A program made the position numbers and the translations under genes. Below, in pieces: positions 63,820 to 64,000 of a stretch of DNA of 64,000 bases. Each line of letters opens with the position of its first letter. The stretch's first letter is position 1. Location of the stretch: contig JAOTON010000045.1 in the NCBI GenBank assembly GCA_034440635.1, positions 124,001 to 188,000 of the forward strand, read 5' to 3'. The DNA comes from Lepas anatifera (Eukaryota > Arthropoda > Thecostraca > Lepadidae). The notes below the pieces were generated by a model, which saw only the letters and a program-made list of their open reading frames with translations, was not told the DNA's origin and ran no database searches.

Positions 63820-64000
63820 TGGAGCAACGGGGTGTGACGCGCCCGGGGCCCCAGTCAGCCTTGGGAGGCACTTTGTCGCATCGCCGCGGATACATCTTTT
63901 CTAGCCCTCCGACGGCCACCGCCTCTTCCGACTTCGTTCGGTTAGAGTCGGCGTCTGTCGTCGGTGGCTCTGGTGATGAGGTCCCCGGCGATGCTGATGG
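63820..64000. other. GC-rich end of window
   Basis: Not recognised. A second small inverted motif with a TTCG core (CCGACTTCGTTCGG) lies at about 63928-63942. Confidence 0.4.

Overview
This window looks like intergenic DNA from an animal genome, most likely an invertebrate. It holds tRNA-derived SINEs, LINE reverse-transcriptase remnants, a piggyBac transposase pseudogene, short-LTR and long-LTR retrotransposons, hAT-like and TA-flanked DNA transposons, and many minisatellites. I see no intact host gene, rRNA or bona fide tRNA gene. The LINE proteins have the general look of CR1/Jockey-type elements common in arthropods, including chelicerates, but the species cannot be fixed from the sequence alone.

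The commonest component is a group of related non-autonomous repeats (called here R1 to R7), most about 0.35-1.1 kb long. Most copies are bounded by TTAA or a one-base variant, with short inverted termini such as CACGCGC or CCCTCGCCCC. R1-R6 bodies are crowded with AGGTCA/TGACCT hexamers. TTAA flanks are the signature of piggyBac-type transposition, and a decayed piggyBac transposase with its own TTAA-CCC left end lies at 12.1-16.1 kb. Whether it mobilised these repeats is inference.

Layout. 0.3-9.7 kb: minisatellites, SINEs, R1, a full R2 carrying a nested SINE, and a small MITE. 10-16 kb: R2, then the piggyBac pseudogene interrupted by a 1561-bp LTR element with two identical 170-bp LTRs. 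16.6-25.4 kb: LINE fragments in both orientations and an R1. 25.7-32 kb: a 30-unit E-box-bearing minisatellite, then a 33-bp minisatellite split by a 3.3-kb hAT-like element that contains a second hAT-like element that contains an R4. 32-41.6 kb: R2, R7, R3 and R5 repeats, often abutting at one shared TTAA, plus two small hairpin elements with 12-13 bp target duplications. 42-48.8 kb: a decayed LINE with a minisatellite grown inside its ORF, then a 39-unit 48-bp minisatellite. 48.9-58.6 kb: R2, then an R3 split by a 3.2-kb TA-flanked transposon that itself holds a MITE and a LINE, then R5/R6 and two more minisatellites. 58.8-62.3 kb: an LTR retrotransposon with 730-bp LTRs about 99% identical. 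The window ends in an R2 remnant split by an R5, and a strong hairpin.

Nothing here forms an operon or pathway. The interest lies in the nesting order, the exact target duplications, and the dense transcription-factor-like motifs carried by repeats.
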